Part shown: positions 49,838-59,173 of the stretch, piece after piece
Numbering within the stretch: the first letter of the stretch is position 1
Layout of the letters: the number at the start of each line of letters is the position of its first letter
Assembly (NCBI RefSeq): GCF_000340885.1
Contig: NC_020291.1
Span: 3,099,001 to 3,163,000 of the forward strand
DNA length: 64,000 nt
Source of the DNA: Clostridium saccharoperbutylacetonicum N1-4(HMT)
Lineage (GTDB): Bacteria; Bacillota; Clostridia; Clostridiales; Clostridiaceae
Direction of reading: 5' to 3'
Position numbers and translations under genes: made by a program
Notes under the pieces: model-generated
What the model saw: only the letters and a program-made list of their open reading frames with translations
Told to the model about the DNA's origin: nothing
Database searches by the model: none

Positions 49838-50308
49838 ATAAACCTCCATCTAATAAGTAACTATGGTGATTCAAATAGCAATACAAATTGTTGTTGTATA
49901 TTATTATTTCAAATTTAATTGTTTTCAATAGTGTTTATATTAGTAATTTAGCATAGAAATAATTAAAATACAAATCTATATAATTAGTCTATTTTAGTTT
50001 TAAGAAAGTTATATAGAAGTTTGAGTTAGTTGTATAAAATATTTGAATTGGTTATTAAACAAGAAAAAAGTAAATGATAAAATGTTTACATGAAAGGCTT
50101 TTCAAAGAACAATTAACTATAACTAAAGAAAACGATTAATAAAATTAATACAGGAGGTCTTCATTATATATTAATTAAGAAAAATGAATAATAAAAATTT
50201 GTATTATATAAAAAGATACAATAATTTAAAAATACATAAATGAAATATCAAAACATGCATTGATTTTAAGGTATATAAATAGAGAAAAATGCAATGGAGG
50301 AAATATAT
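49838..50308. other. Divergent control region of the rhamnoside locus
   Basis: About 470 bp without an ORF. TGAAAGGCTTTTCA (50091-50104) is an almost perfect dyad like a cre box but with GC instead of CG at the centre. AGAAAACGATTAAT (50127-50140) matches 11 of 14 cre positions and keeps the CG. A GGAGGT at about 50155 has no usable start codon after it. Confidence 0.4.
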
Positions 50309-51685
50309 ATGAACAGTTTAGATAAAAATAATTCTTTTAATAAAAGTGAAAAACTATCATTTAGTGAAAAATTGGCATTTGGTGGAGGAAATATTGGTGC
50401 AACTTTAGTAATGCAGACAATATCATCGTTTTTAATGTTTTTTTATACAGATGTATATAAAATAAGTGCAGTTGCTGCAGGAAGCCTATTCTTAGTAGCA
50501 AGAGTATTGGATTCAATAGTTGACTTCAGTATGGGTTATTTAGTTGATAAAACTAAAAGCAGATGGGGGAAATTTAGACCATATGTAATGTTTGGCTGCT
50601 TACCATTATGTGTATTGGGAGTGTTATGTTTTACAGTGCCAGATTTTAATGATACAGGAAAATTAATATATGCTTATGCAACATATTTATTGGTAATGGT
50701 ACTTTATTCAGTTGTAACAATACCTTGCACAGCAATTTTACCTGCTATTACACAAGATCCAGATCAAAGGGTTAAACTTAACAATTATCCTCAGTTTTTA
50801 GGGATGGCAGCATTAATGTTTGTAGTAACATTTACAATGCCTTTAGTAGAAATGCTTGGTGGAGGAAACCAAGGAAAAGGTTTCTTTACTACAATGGTTA
50901 TATATTGTTCAATTGCTTTATTACTTTTTATATTTTGGTCTATGAAAGTAAGAGAAAGAATTGTTATAGAAAGTAAAGAAGAATTAATATTAAAGGAAGC
51001 ATTACCAACTTTATTTAAAAATAAATACTTATTATTACTAGTAGGAACGTTTGTTTTTTATATGTCAGGTTTTACTATTAGAAATACTATCCAAATGTAT
51101 TATTTAATTTATTCTGTTAAAAGACCAGACTTAATACCAACTGTTGGATTACTTTCTATGCTTCCATTAATTTTAACTATACTTTTAGTTCCAGTTTTAG
51201 TTGGTAAGATTGGTAAAAAGAATGCTTTAATGCTTGGAATTGCTATTGTGTTACTTTCCAATATAGGCCAATATTTTGTTAGCTTTGATAATATAACAAT
51301 GATATGTGTATTAACTGTAACAGGCGGTATTGGTGGAGGATTATTTGTACCATTGGTATGGGGAATGCTTCCAGATACAGTTGATTATGCTGATTGGAAA
51401 TTTGGTAAACGTACAGAAGGGATTATAAGTTCTACATTTATATTTGCTCAAAAAGCTGCTTCAGGCTTAGCTGGGTATATTGTAGGTATTGTATTAGTAT
51501 TTGTTGGTTATATTCCAAATGCTATGCAATCAGCTGAGACAATGAAAGGTATATCATTCTTATATAATATAGCAGGAGCAATTTTAGTAGGGATAGCATT
51601 AATATTTATGTTATTTTATGATTTAGATGCCAAGAAATACAATAAAATCATAGAAGATTTGCATAATAGAATAAAGAAGGATTAG
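50309..51685 (+). CDS. GPH-family sugar:cation symporter
   Basis: A 458-residue MFS-fold transporter with about twelve membrane segments. The GPH (glycoside-pentoside-hexuronide) signatures are LAFGGGNIGATLV at the start, LVARVLDSIVDFSMGYLVDKTKSRWGKFRPYVM (spanning helix 2 to 3, charged residues Asp and Arg conserved) and WGMLPDTVDYADWKFGKRTEG in the second half. It would bring in a glycoside with Na+ or H+. ATG 50309 has GGAGGAAAT upstream. The GH78 gene follows 58 bp later, so the cargo is probably an oligosaccharide or glycoside with alpha-L-rhamnose. Confidence 0.88.
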   Translation: MNSLDKNNSFNKSEKLSFSEKLAFGGGNIGATLVMQTISSFLMFFYTDVYKISAVAAGSLFLVARVLDSIVDFSMGYLVDKTKSRWGKFRPYVMFGCLPLCVLGVLCFTVPDFNDTGKLIYAYATYLLVMVLYSVVTIPCTAILPAITQDPDQRVKLNNYPQFLGMAALMFVVTFTMPLVEMLGGGNQGKGFFTTMVIYCSIALLLFIFWSMKVRERIVIESKEELILKEALPTLFKNKYLLLLVGTFVFYMSGFTIRNTIQMYYLIYSVKRPDLIPTVGLLSMLPLILTILLVPVLVGKIGKKNALMLGIAIVLLSNIGQYFVSFDNITMICVLTVTGGIGGGLFVPLVWGMLPDTVDYADWKFGKRTEGIISSTFIFAQKAASGLAGYIVGIVLVFVGYIPNAMQSAETMKGISFLYNIAGAILVGIALIFMLFYDLDAKKYNKIIEDLHNRIKKD

Positions 51686-51743
51686 TTAACAAGTATATGC
51701 AATAAATATAATTTACGATAAGTATAGAAATGGAAGGTCAATT

Positions 51744-54629
51744 ATGAAGATAGTTAGATTGAGAACAAATCATTTTAAAAATCCACTAGGTTGTAATGTA
51801 AGTGATTTAAGTCTTTCGTGGGTCGTTGAAGAAACAAATGCTAAAAAACAAGAAAGTGCACAAGTTATTATTAGTAACAATGATAAATTTAATTTAGAAT
51901 CTATAATATATGATAGCGGTAAATGCAAAGATGCTGATAGTAGATCCTTTAGACCTAATATTAAACTTGAACCATGTACTAGATATTATTGGAAGGTTAA
52001 AGTTATAGGAGATAATGGAGATTTAGCAGAAAGTGATATAGCTACATTTGAAACTGGAAAAGTGAATGAATCTTGGAATGGCATTTGGATTACACCAGAT
52101 CTTAATAAAGATGTTCATCCATATATGAGAAAAGACTTTGAAGTTGATGGGAGTATTAAGTCAGCTAGAGTTTATGCAACAGCAGCAGGAATTTATGAAA
52201 TGGAAATTAATGGTGAGAAAATTTCGGAAGAATATCTTCTTCCTGGATATTCTGTTTATGATTGCTGGATGCAATATCAAACTTTTGATGTTACGAAGTA
52301 TCTTAAACGAGGAAAGAATGTTATAGGAGCGATGCTTGGAAAAGGATGGTTTTCAGGACGCTTTGGTCTTGGAGGGCTTGAAAATACTTATGGGGATAGA
52401 ATGGCGCTTATATGTGAACTTATAATAACTAAAGAAGATGGAAGCAAAATGATTATTGCAACTGATGAAAGCTGGAAATCTCATGCTGGACCAATTTCTA
52501 AAAGTGGTATTTATGATGGAGAACATTATAATGCAAACAATGAAATAAATGATTGGTCAAAGGAAACTTGTGATGATAGCAATTGGACTGGTGTAAAGCC
52601 AATAGAATTAAAGGTTGGAGCTATGGAAGAACGTTTAAGTCCACCTATTATAAAACATGAATATTTTAAGCCAAAAAAAATAATTACACCAAAAGGAGAA
52701 CTTGTTTTAGATTTTGGTCAAAATATGGCAGGTTGGGTAGAATTTGAGGTTAACCTTCCAAAGGATGCTAGAGTTTTTATGCAATATGGGGAACTACTTC
52801 AAAAAGGATATTTTTATAGAGATAATTTAAGAAGTGCAAAAGCAGAATATGAATACATTTCAAATGGTAAAAAGTCTCATGTAAGACCTCATTTTACTTA
52901 TTATGGCTTCCGCTATGTAAAAGTAGATGGGATAGAAAATCTTAATCCAGATGATTTCAAAGCATATGCTATTCATTCACATATGGATGAACTCGGAGAA
53001 ATTAAGACTTCAGATGAAAGAGTTAATCGTCTGATTTTAAATGCAAAATGGGGTCAAAAAGGTAATTTTGTAGATATTCCAACTGATTGTCCACAAAGAG
53101 ATGAACGCATGGGATGGACTGGAGATACTCAAGTATTCTCAGGAACAGCAAGCTTTTTTACAGATACAACAGCTTTTTATAATAAGTATATGAAAGAACT
53201 TAGAGAAGAACAAAAATTAATTAATGGATCAGTACCTGTAATAATTCCACGTGTCAGAAACCAAAGAGAAGTAGGAACAGGTCATGGTTCAAGTGCTTGG
53301 GGAGATGTAGCAACTATTCTTCCATGGACTACTTATCTTTACTTTGGAGATAAATCTATGCTTGAAAAGCATTATGCTGCCATGAAAGCTTGGGTAGATT
53401 ATATTATTAGAGAAGATGAAGCTGATGGTGGAAAACGTCTTTGGCAAACAGGAGACCATATAGCAGATTGGTTAGCACTTGATAATCCTGATAAAAGTGA
53501 CATTTTTAATGGAGGAACAGATCAATATTATGTTGCAACTGTATACTACTATTATTCAGTAAAATTAGCTGCTGATACAGCAGAAGCTATTGGAAAGAAG
53601 GATGATGCAGAATATTATAGGAAGATTCAAAAGGAAGTTAAAGAAGCCTTTTGCAATGAATACATTACTCCAAATGGAAAGATTTCTATAGATACACAAA
53701 CAGCTCATGTACTTGCATTATTTATGGATTTACTTCCAAAAGAACATATCAATAGAGTAGCTGAAGCCTTAAAGACAAAGCTAGTAGATAAAGGTATACA
53801 TTTAGACACAGGATTTGTAGGAACACCTTATATATGTAGAGTGCTTTCTAGCGTAGAAGCAAATAATTTTGCTTATAAATTATTAATAAATGATGATTTT
53901 CCAAGCTGGCTTTATAGCATAAATAAGGGAGCAACTACAATTTGGGAACGTTGGAATTCAATAAATACAGATGGATCTGTAAGTAGTACTGGGATGAACA
54001 GTATGAATCATTACGCATATGGTTCGGTAGTTGAATGGATTGCTAGAGATGTGTGTGGATTAAATCCTGTTTTTGATAAACCAGGCTTTAAGAAAGCTCT
54101 TATTAAACCTCAGCCTTTTGCATACTTAAAGAATGCAAATATTAAATATAAATCAGCTTCAGGAACTTATGTGAGCAGTTGGGAACTTTCAGAAGATGAA
54201 AAAGTTAAATATGCTTTTGATGTACCATTTAATTGTGAAGCTGAAATAATTCTTCCAGATGCTAAACTTACTGATGTGGTTTTAAAAGGTGATAAACCTA
54301 TTAATATTGAAGAAAGAGATGGAAATGTAATATTAAAGGTAGAGGCTGGTAAATTTGAAGCAGTGTACAAGCCAACTCAGGATTATTATCCTTGCTTAAA
54401 TATAAATAGTTCACTAAAAGATGTTTTAGAAAATGAAGAAGGAATAGAAATTCTTCGTAAATATATAGGAGCGAGTTTAGATGGATTTCAAAATATTCCT
54501 GAATTACGTGATATGTCATTTAATAAACCACTTACAGCTAATCCGATTTTTGGGCCACTATCTCTTTTAAATCAAGAACAAATTGATGCATTAGCAATAG
54601 AGTTAAGCAAGTGCAGAGTTAAAATTTAA
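51744..54629 (+). CDS. GH78 alpha-L-rhamnosidase with C-terminal helical extension
   Basis: A 961-residue enzyme with no signal peptide, hence cytoplasmic. An N-terminal fibronectin-like domain (1-105) and the carbohydrate-binding beta domains (about 110-330) precede the (alpha/alpha)6 barrel. The catalytic block is IPTDCPQRDERMGWTGDTQVF (about 444-464, acidic residues Asp and Glu), with GATTIWERW (about 731) supplying the second acid. It releases terminal alpha-L-rhamnose. Residues about 885-961 are an extra helical segment (EEGIEILRKYIGASLD and LLNQEQIDALAIELSK) not usual in GH78. AAGGTC precedes the ATG. Coupled with the GPH symporter. Confidence 0.92.
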   Translation: MKIVRLRTNHFKNPLGCNVSDLSLSWVVEETNAKKQESAQVIISNNDKFNLESIIYDSGKCKDADSRSFRPNIKLEPCTRYYWKVKVIGDNGDLAESDIATFETGKVNESWNGIWITPDLNKDVHPYMRKDFEVDGSIKSARVYATAAGIYEMEINGEKISEEYLLPGYSVYDCWMQYQTFDVTKYLKRGKNVIGAMLGKGWFSGRFGLGGLENTYGDRMALICELIITKEDGSKMIIATDESWKSHAGPISKSGIYDGEHYNANNEINDWSKETCDDSNWTGVKPIELKVGAMEERLSPPIIKHEYFKPKKIITPKGELVLDFGQNMAGWVEFEVNLPKDARVFMQYGELLQKGYFYRDNLRSAKAEYEYISNGKKSHVRPHFTYYGFRYVKVDGIENLNPDDFKAYAIHSHMDELGEIKTSDERVNRLILNAKWGQKGNFVDIPTDCPQRDERMGWTGDTQVFSGTASFFTDTTAFYNKYMKELREEQKLINGSVPVIIPRVRNQREVGTGHGSSAWGDVATILPWTTYLYFGDKSMLEKHYAAMKAWVDYIIREDEADGGKRLWQTGDHIADWLALDNPDKSDIFNGGTDQYYVATVYYYYSVKLAADTAEAIGKKDDAEYYRKIQKEVKEAFCNEYITPNGKISIDTQTAHVLALFMDLLPKEHINRVAEALKTKLVDKGIHLDTGFVGTPYICRVLSSVEANNFAYKLLINDDFPSWLYSINKGATTIWERWNSINTDGSVSSTGMNSMNHYAYGSVVEWIARDVCGLNPVFDKPGFKKALIKPQPFAYLKNANIKYKSASGTYVSSWELSEDEKVKYAFDVPFNCEAEIILPDAKLTDVVLKGDKPINIEERDGNVILKVEAGKFEAVYKPTQDYYPCLNINSSLKDVLENEEGIEILRKYIGASLDGFQNIPELRDMSFNKPLTANPIFGPLSLLNQEQIDALAIELSKCRVKI

Positions 54630-54701
54630 ATAGAAAAAGTGTCAATTTAAGCAATATTACAGTAGATATGAGTTTGTAAGAGAAACTAAACAGAGACATG
54701 T

Positions 54702-54733
54702 TAGGGATGTTGTAAAATTTTATGACATCCCTA
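54702..54733 (+). terminator. Hairpin after the GH78 gene
   Basis: TAGGGATGT / ACATCCCTA stem with a 14-base loop; no T run, so either a weak terminator or an mRNA-stabilising structure. The remainder of 54734-54870 shows nothing I would annotate. Confidence 0.5.
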
Positions 54734-54870
54734 TATAAATAGAAAAGATTAAAGACAGTAATTAGCGGTATTTTTATTAGCGGCTGAATATAGATTATTA
54801 GCTTCAGCATTTTTATCAATATTATTTGGTATGCTGATAGCAATTTTAAAAAAGAATATGGAGGTATGAT

Positions 54871-55707
54871 ATGAAAGTATTAGATTTTTTTAAAGTTGAA
54901 AAAATTTCAGAGAGTATTACTAGAATTTTTGGTACAACTGGTGAATTAATGTATTTAGCACAAGGAAATAATAAAGCAGCGCTTATAGATACTGGAACTG
55001 GTGTTGGTAATTTATGCGAATATGTTAAAGAACTTACGGATAAGCCGATTGTAGTAATTATTACTCATGGACATGTAGATCACGCATCTGGAGCGCCAAA
55101 TTTTGAAGAAGTATACATGAATCATGCTGATGATGAAGTTTATAAGGAACATATTGATTTTGAAGTGCGTAAAGGTTATGTTCAAGCCCAATACAGAGAT
55201 TTTGATAAGATTATAGAGAGTGATTATGTACAACCAAAGAGCTCCTCAGTTTATAAGGAATTAAGAGAAGGTGATACATTTGACCTCGGAGGAATAACCT
55301 TAGAAATTTATAATGCAGCAGGGCATACAAAAGGACAAATGGCAGTTCTTTTTAAGGAAGATAGAATATTAATGACTGGAGATGCGGCAAATCAAGCAAC
55401 TTTTCTATTTGATAAATATTCCCTTGGGATAACTAGTTATGAAAAATCCATGAAAGATTTATTATCAAAAACTGAAGGAAAATTTGATAAGATACTTTTA
55501 TCTCATGGAACAGGTGATGCACCAAAGGAATTATTAGAAAATATTATTAGTTTGTGCGAGGATATTAAGACTGGAAATTCTGATGATATACCATTTGATT
55601 TTATGGGTCAGAGAGCATATATTGCAAAAAAGGCAAATGAAAAATTTGAGCGTATTGATGGTAAATTTGGAAATATAATTTATTCAAAAGAAAAAGTTAA
55701 TAAGTAA
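54871..55707 (+). CDS. Metallo-beta-lactamase-fold hydrolase
   Basis: A 278-residue MBL-fold protein. THGHVDHASG is the H-x-H-x-D-H metal motif (about residues 66-75), AAGHTKGQ supplies the next His, LMTGDAA the bridging Asp and LLSHGTGD the last His. The core is closest to broad glyoxalase II-like hydrolases, not true beta-lactamases. ATG behind ATGGAGGTAT. It stands after the rhamnosidase gene in the same direction; it may act on a lactone or thioester from sugar breakdown, which is speculation. Confidence 0.85.
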   Translation: MKVLDFFKVEKISESITRIFGTTGELMYLAQGNNKAALIDTGTGVGNLCEYVKELTDKPIVVIITHGHVDHASGAPNFEEVYMNHADDEVYKEHIDFEVRKGYVQAQYRDFDKIIESDYVQPKSSSVYKELREGDTFDLGGITLEIYNAAGHTKGQMAVLFKEDRILMTGDAANQATFLFDKYSLGITSYEKSMKDLLSKTEGKFDKILLSHGTGDAPKELLENIISLCEDIKTGNSDDIPFDFMGQRAYIAKKANEKFERIDGKFGNIIYSKEKVNK

Positions 55708-55784
55708 GTCTAATAAAAGGATGTATGTTGTAAAGAAGTTTGGATTATAAAAAACAGTATGTATTCAAAATAGATTTAGTTAAT

Positions 55785-55816
55785 AAAGTTTTGCCATAAT
55801 ACTGTGGCAAAACTTT
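55785..55816. promoter_or_regulatory. Operator-like palindrome, TGCCA-N8-TGGCA, copy 1
   Basis: TTGCCATA-N4-TGTGGCAA-type dyad; the exact repeat TGCCA-N8-TGGCA spans 55792-55809, and the arms extend to a perfect 12 bp (AAAGTTTTGCCA / TGGCAAAACTTT). It could also be read as a hairpin after the MBL gene, but it lacks a T run and its core recurs before the PTS operon. Confidence 0.6.
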
Positions 55817-55878
55817 GCTTGAACAGAAGCTGTATTAAGAAAAATAATAATATATAATACGTATAGGCAGGTGAGCGT

Positions 55879-57843
55879 ATGTATTTAAACGATAAACGTT
55901 TTTTAAAATTATTTAAATTACTTTCTAATAGTAAAGCTCCTTTGAAAAGTGAGGAGATATGTGAGAAATTAGATATTGCACCAAGAACTTTACGGAATGA
56001 TATTAAAAAGTATAAATCAATATTTTCAGAAAATGGGGTTGTATTAGTATCTAAACCAGGAGTTGGATATTCCTTTGAGATTTTTGATAAAGATTTATAT
56101 TATAAATTTATTCAAGAAATTGTAAAAAACGAAACGCAAGGGCAGTATTTAATACCAGTTTATCCAGAAGAGAGAATAAATTATTTAATAAAATTATTGT
56201 TAAGTACTGATAACTATATAAAAATAGAAGAATTAGAGGAACAACTTTTTGTAAGTCGTTCAACTTTAACAAATGATTTAAAAGAAGTTAGGGAAAGGCT
56301 TGAATATTATCATTTAGATATTGAAAATAAACCTAACTATGGAATGAAAATTATTGGCGAAGAATTTAATAAAAGAGCATGTATTTCAAAATATTATTTT
56401 TACACAGACACATATGATACTGTTGTCTTAAATACAGTAAAAGAAGAGAATAAAGAGCTTATTAATAAAATATTGTATGATACTATCACTAAAACTGATT
56501 TTACACTTACGGATATAGGTTTTCAAAATCTTGTGATACATCTTGTAATTGTACTAATGAGAATTGATAAATCAATCGAGGATGAAAAAATTGAAGATAT
56601 CTATAAAAATCTAGAATATGAAAAAGAATTCAAAATAGCATGTTTACTTGTAAGTAAGTTAGAAGCACAATTCAATGTAAAGTTCCCTAAAAAGGAAATA
56701 TACTATATAACAATTCATTTATTGGGTAAAAAATCATTACAATATAGTAATGATGCTTTAGCGATTAGCCAGGACACCCAAGATCTGATGAATTATATAT
56801 TTAAACATATAAAACAAAACTTCAAATTAGATTTTTCACAAAATTTTGAACTATTTACTTGTTTAGCCCTGCATTTCCAACCTATGATGAATCGTTTAAA
56901 ATATGGGCTTTATATTGATAATCCTTTAATTGATAAGATTAAAAATGAAAATCAATTAGCGTTTGAAATATCTCTATATGTTGGAAGTATTATTAAGGAA
57001 GTAAAAAAGTTTGATGTTAATGTTAATGAAATTGGATATATTGCATTACATTTTGCATTGGCTCTTGAAAGGCTTCACGAAGAAGTAAGAAGTAAAAATA
57101 TAATTGTTGTATGTGCAAGTGGAGCCGGAAGTTCACAAATTTTATTATATAAATTAAAACAAAAATTCAAAAACTATATTAATAATATAAAAGTGGCAAA
57201 ACTATATGAATTATTAGATATAGACCAAAGTAAATATGATTACATTATATCAACTGTTCCAATTGTAATTAATACTCAGATCCCTGTCATTAATGTACAA
57301 TATTTTTTAGATGAAAACGATGTTGAATTAATAAAAAACATATTTGCTGAAAATGAAAATGACTATTCTTTCATAAATGAATACTTTAAGGAAAACTTGT
57401 TTTTTAAAGATTTAAAAGGAACTACAAAAGAAGAAGTACTTAAAAATATGTGTTATGCAATCAATAAAGAAATTGATATTCCATTAGATTTTTATAATTT
57501 AGTTATGGAAAGGGAAGAGATGGCATCAACAGAATTTGGCAATAATATTGCACTGCCACATCCGATTACACCTATAACTAATTCAACTTTTGTAGCTATA
57601 GGAATGCTTGAGAAATCAATAAAATGGGATAAACAACAGGTAAAGTTTGTGTTTTTAATCAGTACACAAAAGGATAATACTGAATCTTTAAGTTTATTTA
57701 ATGAGAGCATAACTGCTTTAGTTTTTAATAAGAAGGCAATGGTTAAATTAGAAAAGGAACCAACTTTAGAGAATTTTAAAGATATTATAAAAGAAATGGC
57801 TATGCAAGAAAGAGAAAATACTATTGACAATATATTCGAATAA
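55879..57843 (+). CDS. PRD-domain transcriptional activator with EIIB and EIIA modules (LicR/MtlR type)
   Basis: A 654-residue regulator. Order: HTH_11 (about 8-60), Mga-like HTH (95-165, LEEQLFVSRSTLTNDLKEVRERL), PRD1 (His about 220 and 278), PRD2 (His about 332 and 390), EIIB-like domain (VCASGAGSSQ, Cys about 409), EIIA-like domain (ALPHPITP, His about 560). There is no RNA-binding CAT domain, so it is a DNA-binding activator whose PRDs are phosphorylated by HPr and PTS components. The same operon carries a small EIIB; a separate operon below carries EIIB, EIIA and EIIC. The predicted binding site is TGCCA-N8-TGGCA. Confidence 0.9.
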   Translation: MYLNDKRFLKLFKLLSNSKAPLKSEEICEKLDIAPRTLRNDIKKYKSIFSENGVVLVSKPGVGYSFEIFDKDLYYKFIQEIVKNETQGQYLIPVYPEERINYLIKLLLSTDNYIKIEELEEQLFVSRSTLTNDLKEVRERLEYYHLDIENKPNYGMKIIGEEFNKRACISKYYFYTDTYDTVVLNTVKEENKELINKILYDTITKTDFTLTDIGFQNLVIHLVIVLMRIDKSIEDEKIEDIYKNLEYEKEFKIACLLVSKLEAQFNVKFPKKEIYYITIHLLGKKSLQYSNDALAISQDTQDLMNYIFKHIKQNFKLDFSQNFELFTCLALHFQPMMNRLKYGLYIDNPLIDKIKNENQLAFEISLYVGSIIKEVKKFDVNVNEIGYIALHFALALERLHEEVRSKNIIVVCASGAGSSQILLYKLKQKFKNYINNIKVAKLYELLDIDQSKYDYIISTVPIVINTQIPVINVQYFLDENDVELIKNIFAENENDYSFINEYFKENLFFKDLKGTTKEEVLKNMCYAINKEIDIPLDFYNLVMEREEMASTEFGNNIALPHPITPITNSTFVAIGMLEKSIKWDKQQVKFVFLISTQKDNTESLSLFNESITALVFNKKAMVKLEKEPTLENFKDIIKEMAMQERENTIDNIFE

Positions 57844-57878
57844 TAAGCTTAGTTATTTTATAAAAGGAGAATTTATAT

Positions 57879-58187
57879 ATGAGAATAGTAATTTGTTGCT
57901 CCCAAGGAATGTCATCGAGTATATTTGTCAGAGCCTTACGAAAAGAGATAAAGGAAGAAAATTTAAAATACACTGTAGCATCAATAGGTATATTTGAATT
58001 ATCAAAATATATAGATAAGGTTGATGTTGTGCTTCTTGCACCACAAGTAAAATATGCCTTCAAAGATATTTCGCAAATAAGTAAAACATATAGTGTACCT
58101 ACAATATTAATTAACGAAGGTGACTATGGAATTATGAATGTGAAAAAAGTCTTAAAATATATAAAGAATGAGCACAATCTAAAATAA
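57879..58187 (+). CDS. PTS lactose/cellobiose-family EIIB protein, paired with the regulator
   Basis: A 102-residue cytoplasmic domain. MRIVICCSQGMSSSIFV holds the phosphorylation Cys (residue 7 or 8; two adjacent Cys) and LLAPQVKYAF the conserved middle of lactose/cellobiose EIIB proteins. ATG behind AAAAGGAG, 35 bp after the regulator stop. Another EIIB is encoded 220 bp further with the transport operon, so this copy is redundant for transport and may act as a phosphate donor or sensor for the regulator. That role is inferred. Confidence 0.85.
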   Translation: MRIVICCSQGMSSSIFVRALRKEIKEENLKYTVASIGIFELSKYIDKVDVVLLAPQVKYAFKDISQISKTYSVPTILINEGDYGIMNVKKVLKYIKNEHNLK

Positions 58188-58303
58188 CATGCCATAATAA
58201 TTATATTAAATTAGTTAGATAGAATATGTAGAAATGCTTATTCTATTTTTTTTTGACAAGCATTAATTTAAATTATTTTAAATTAGATAATTGATTAATA
58301 AAA

Positions 58304-58321
58304 TGCCACAGTTATGTGGCA
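58304..58321. promoter_or_regulatory. Operator-like palindrome, TGCCA-N8-TGGCA, copy 2
   Basis: TGCCACAG-TTATGTGGCA-type dyad with the same 8-bp spacing as copy 1, 89 bp upstream of the PTS operon. No strong consensus promoter lies downstream, which fits a requirement for an activator. A half-site TGCCATAATA occurs again at about 58190. Confidence 0.65.
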
Positions 58322-58409
58322 GTTTATTGAGTTAACATATATATCAACATACTTTATTATAAGTACATAAGGCAAAGCAAATAGTTAATTATAGAAAGAG
58401 GTAGTAGTA

Positions 58410-58715
58410 ATGAGAAAAATCGTATTATTATGCAATGCAGGAATGTCTACAAGTGCTTTAGTAACAAAAATGAGGCAAGCTGCTGAAAAAATAAATTATG
58501 AATGTGAAATTAATGCATATGCAGCAGCAGAGGCTTCAAATGTAGCTAAAGAGGCAGATATTGTGTTCTTAGGACCACAAGTTAAATATATGCTAAGTGA
58601 AGTTAAAGAAAAAGTTAATCCAGTTCCAGTGGAAGTTATTGACATGATGGTGTATGGAATGATGGATGGTGGAAAAGTTATTAGTAGAGCAAAACAAATA
58701 TTAGGAGATGCATAA
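58410..58715 (+). CDS. PTS lactose/cellobiose-family EIIB component
   Basis: A 101-residue protein. MRKIVLLCNAGMSTSALV contains the phospho-Cys at residue 8, and LGPQVKYML and VIDMMVYGMMDGGKVI complete the family pattern. It takes phosphate from EIIA and passes it to sugar bound at EIIC. ATG with AAAGAGGTAG. The EIIA start codon follows the stop directly. First gene of the transport operon behind palindrome copy 2. Confidence 0.92.
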   Translation: MRKIVLLCNAGMSTSALVTKMRQAAEKINYECEINAYAAAEASNVAKEADIVFLGPQVKYMLSEVKEKVNPVPVEVIDMMVYGMMDGGKVISRAKQILGDA

Positions 58716-59030
58716 ATGGAAGGATTAGAATTAATAAGTTTCAAAATTATATCAGCAGTAGGAGAAGCAAGAAGTAATTATATTGAAGCAATTAGAGAAG
58801 CTAAAAAAGGAAATTTTGAAAAGGCCGATACCCTTATAGAAGAAGGGGCAAAGATATTTATAGAAGGTCATCATGCACATTTTGAATTAATTCAACAGGA
58901 AGCAAGTGGAAATTCAGTTATACCAACATTAATGCTGATGCATGCTGAAGATCAATTAATGAGTGCAGATGCATTTAAAATTATAGCACAAGAGTTTATT
59001 GATGTTTATAGAAATGCAAACTCTAAATAA
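58716..59030 (+). CDS. PTS lactose/cellobiose-family EIIA component
   Basis: A 104-residue all-helical protein. GHHAHFELIQQEASG carries the phosphorylated His (about residue 50; two adjacent His and one more allow an uncertainty of a few residues), and MLMHAEDQLMSADAFK the trimer-metal Asp region. It receives phosphate from HPr and gives it to EIIB. Coupled to EIIB with a 0-bp gap; EIIC follows after a small hairpin. Confidence 0.92.
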   Translation: MEGLELISFKIISAVGEARSNYIEAIREAKKGNFEKADTLIEEGAKIFIEGHHAHFELIQQEASGNSVIPTLMLMHAEDQLMSADAFKIIAQEFIDVYRNANSK

Positions 59031-59044
59031 AATTGTATTTAAAA

Positions 59045-59065
59045 TATGGGAATTATGTTCCCATA
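59045..59065 (+). other. Intercistronic hairpin between EIIA and EIIC genes
   Basis: TATGGGAA-TTATG-TTCCCATA, no T run; it may set relative transcript stability in the operon. Confidence 0.5.
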
Positions 59066-59173
59066 TAGATTATGTAATCGTATAAAAACTATAATAAGGT
59101 TTTAATACGAAAATATTAAAAGTTAATATTATTAACAATATTAATAATATATAAAAAAATAGGGGGAATTTAA

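Noticed and set aside
50091..50104. TGAAAGGCTTTTCA as a CcpA cre box
   Set aside because: The central CG needed for CcpA is reversed to GC; kept only as an operator-like dyad in the control region.
54760..54866. Frame reading like the end of a membrane protein (LLASAFLSILFGMLIAIL) before the MBL gene
   Set aside because: No start codon or ribosome site and a stop just upstream; the stretch is short and AT-rich, so hydrophobic residues arise easily.
55785..55816. Reading the TGCCA palindrome only as a terminator of the MBL gene
   Set aside because: There is no T run and the core with the same spacing recurs before the PTS operon, so a regulatory site is the better explanation, although both could be true.
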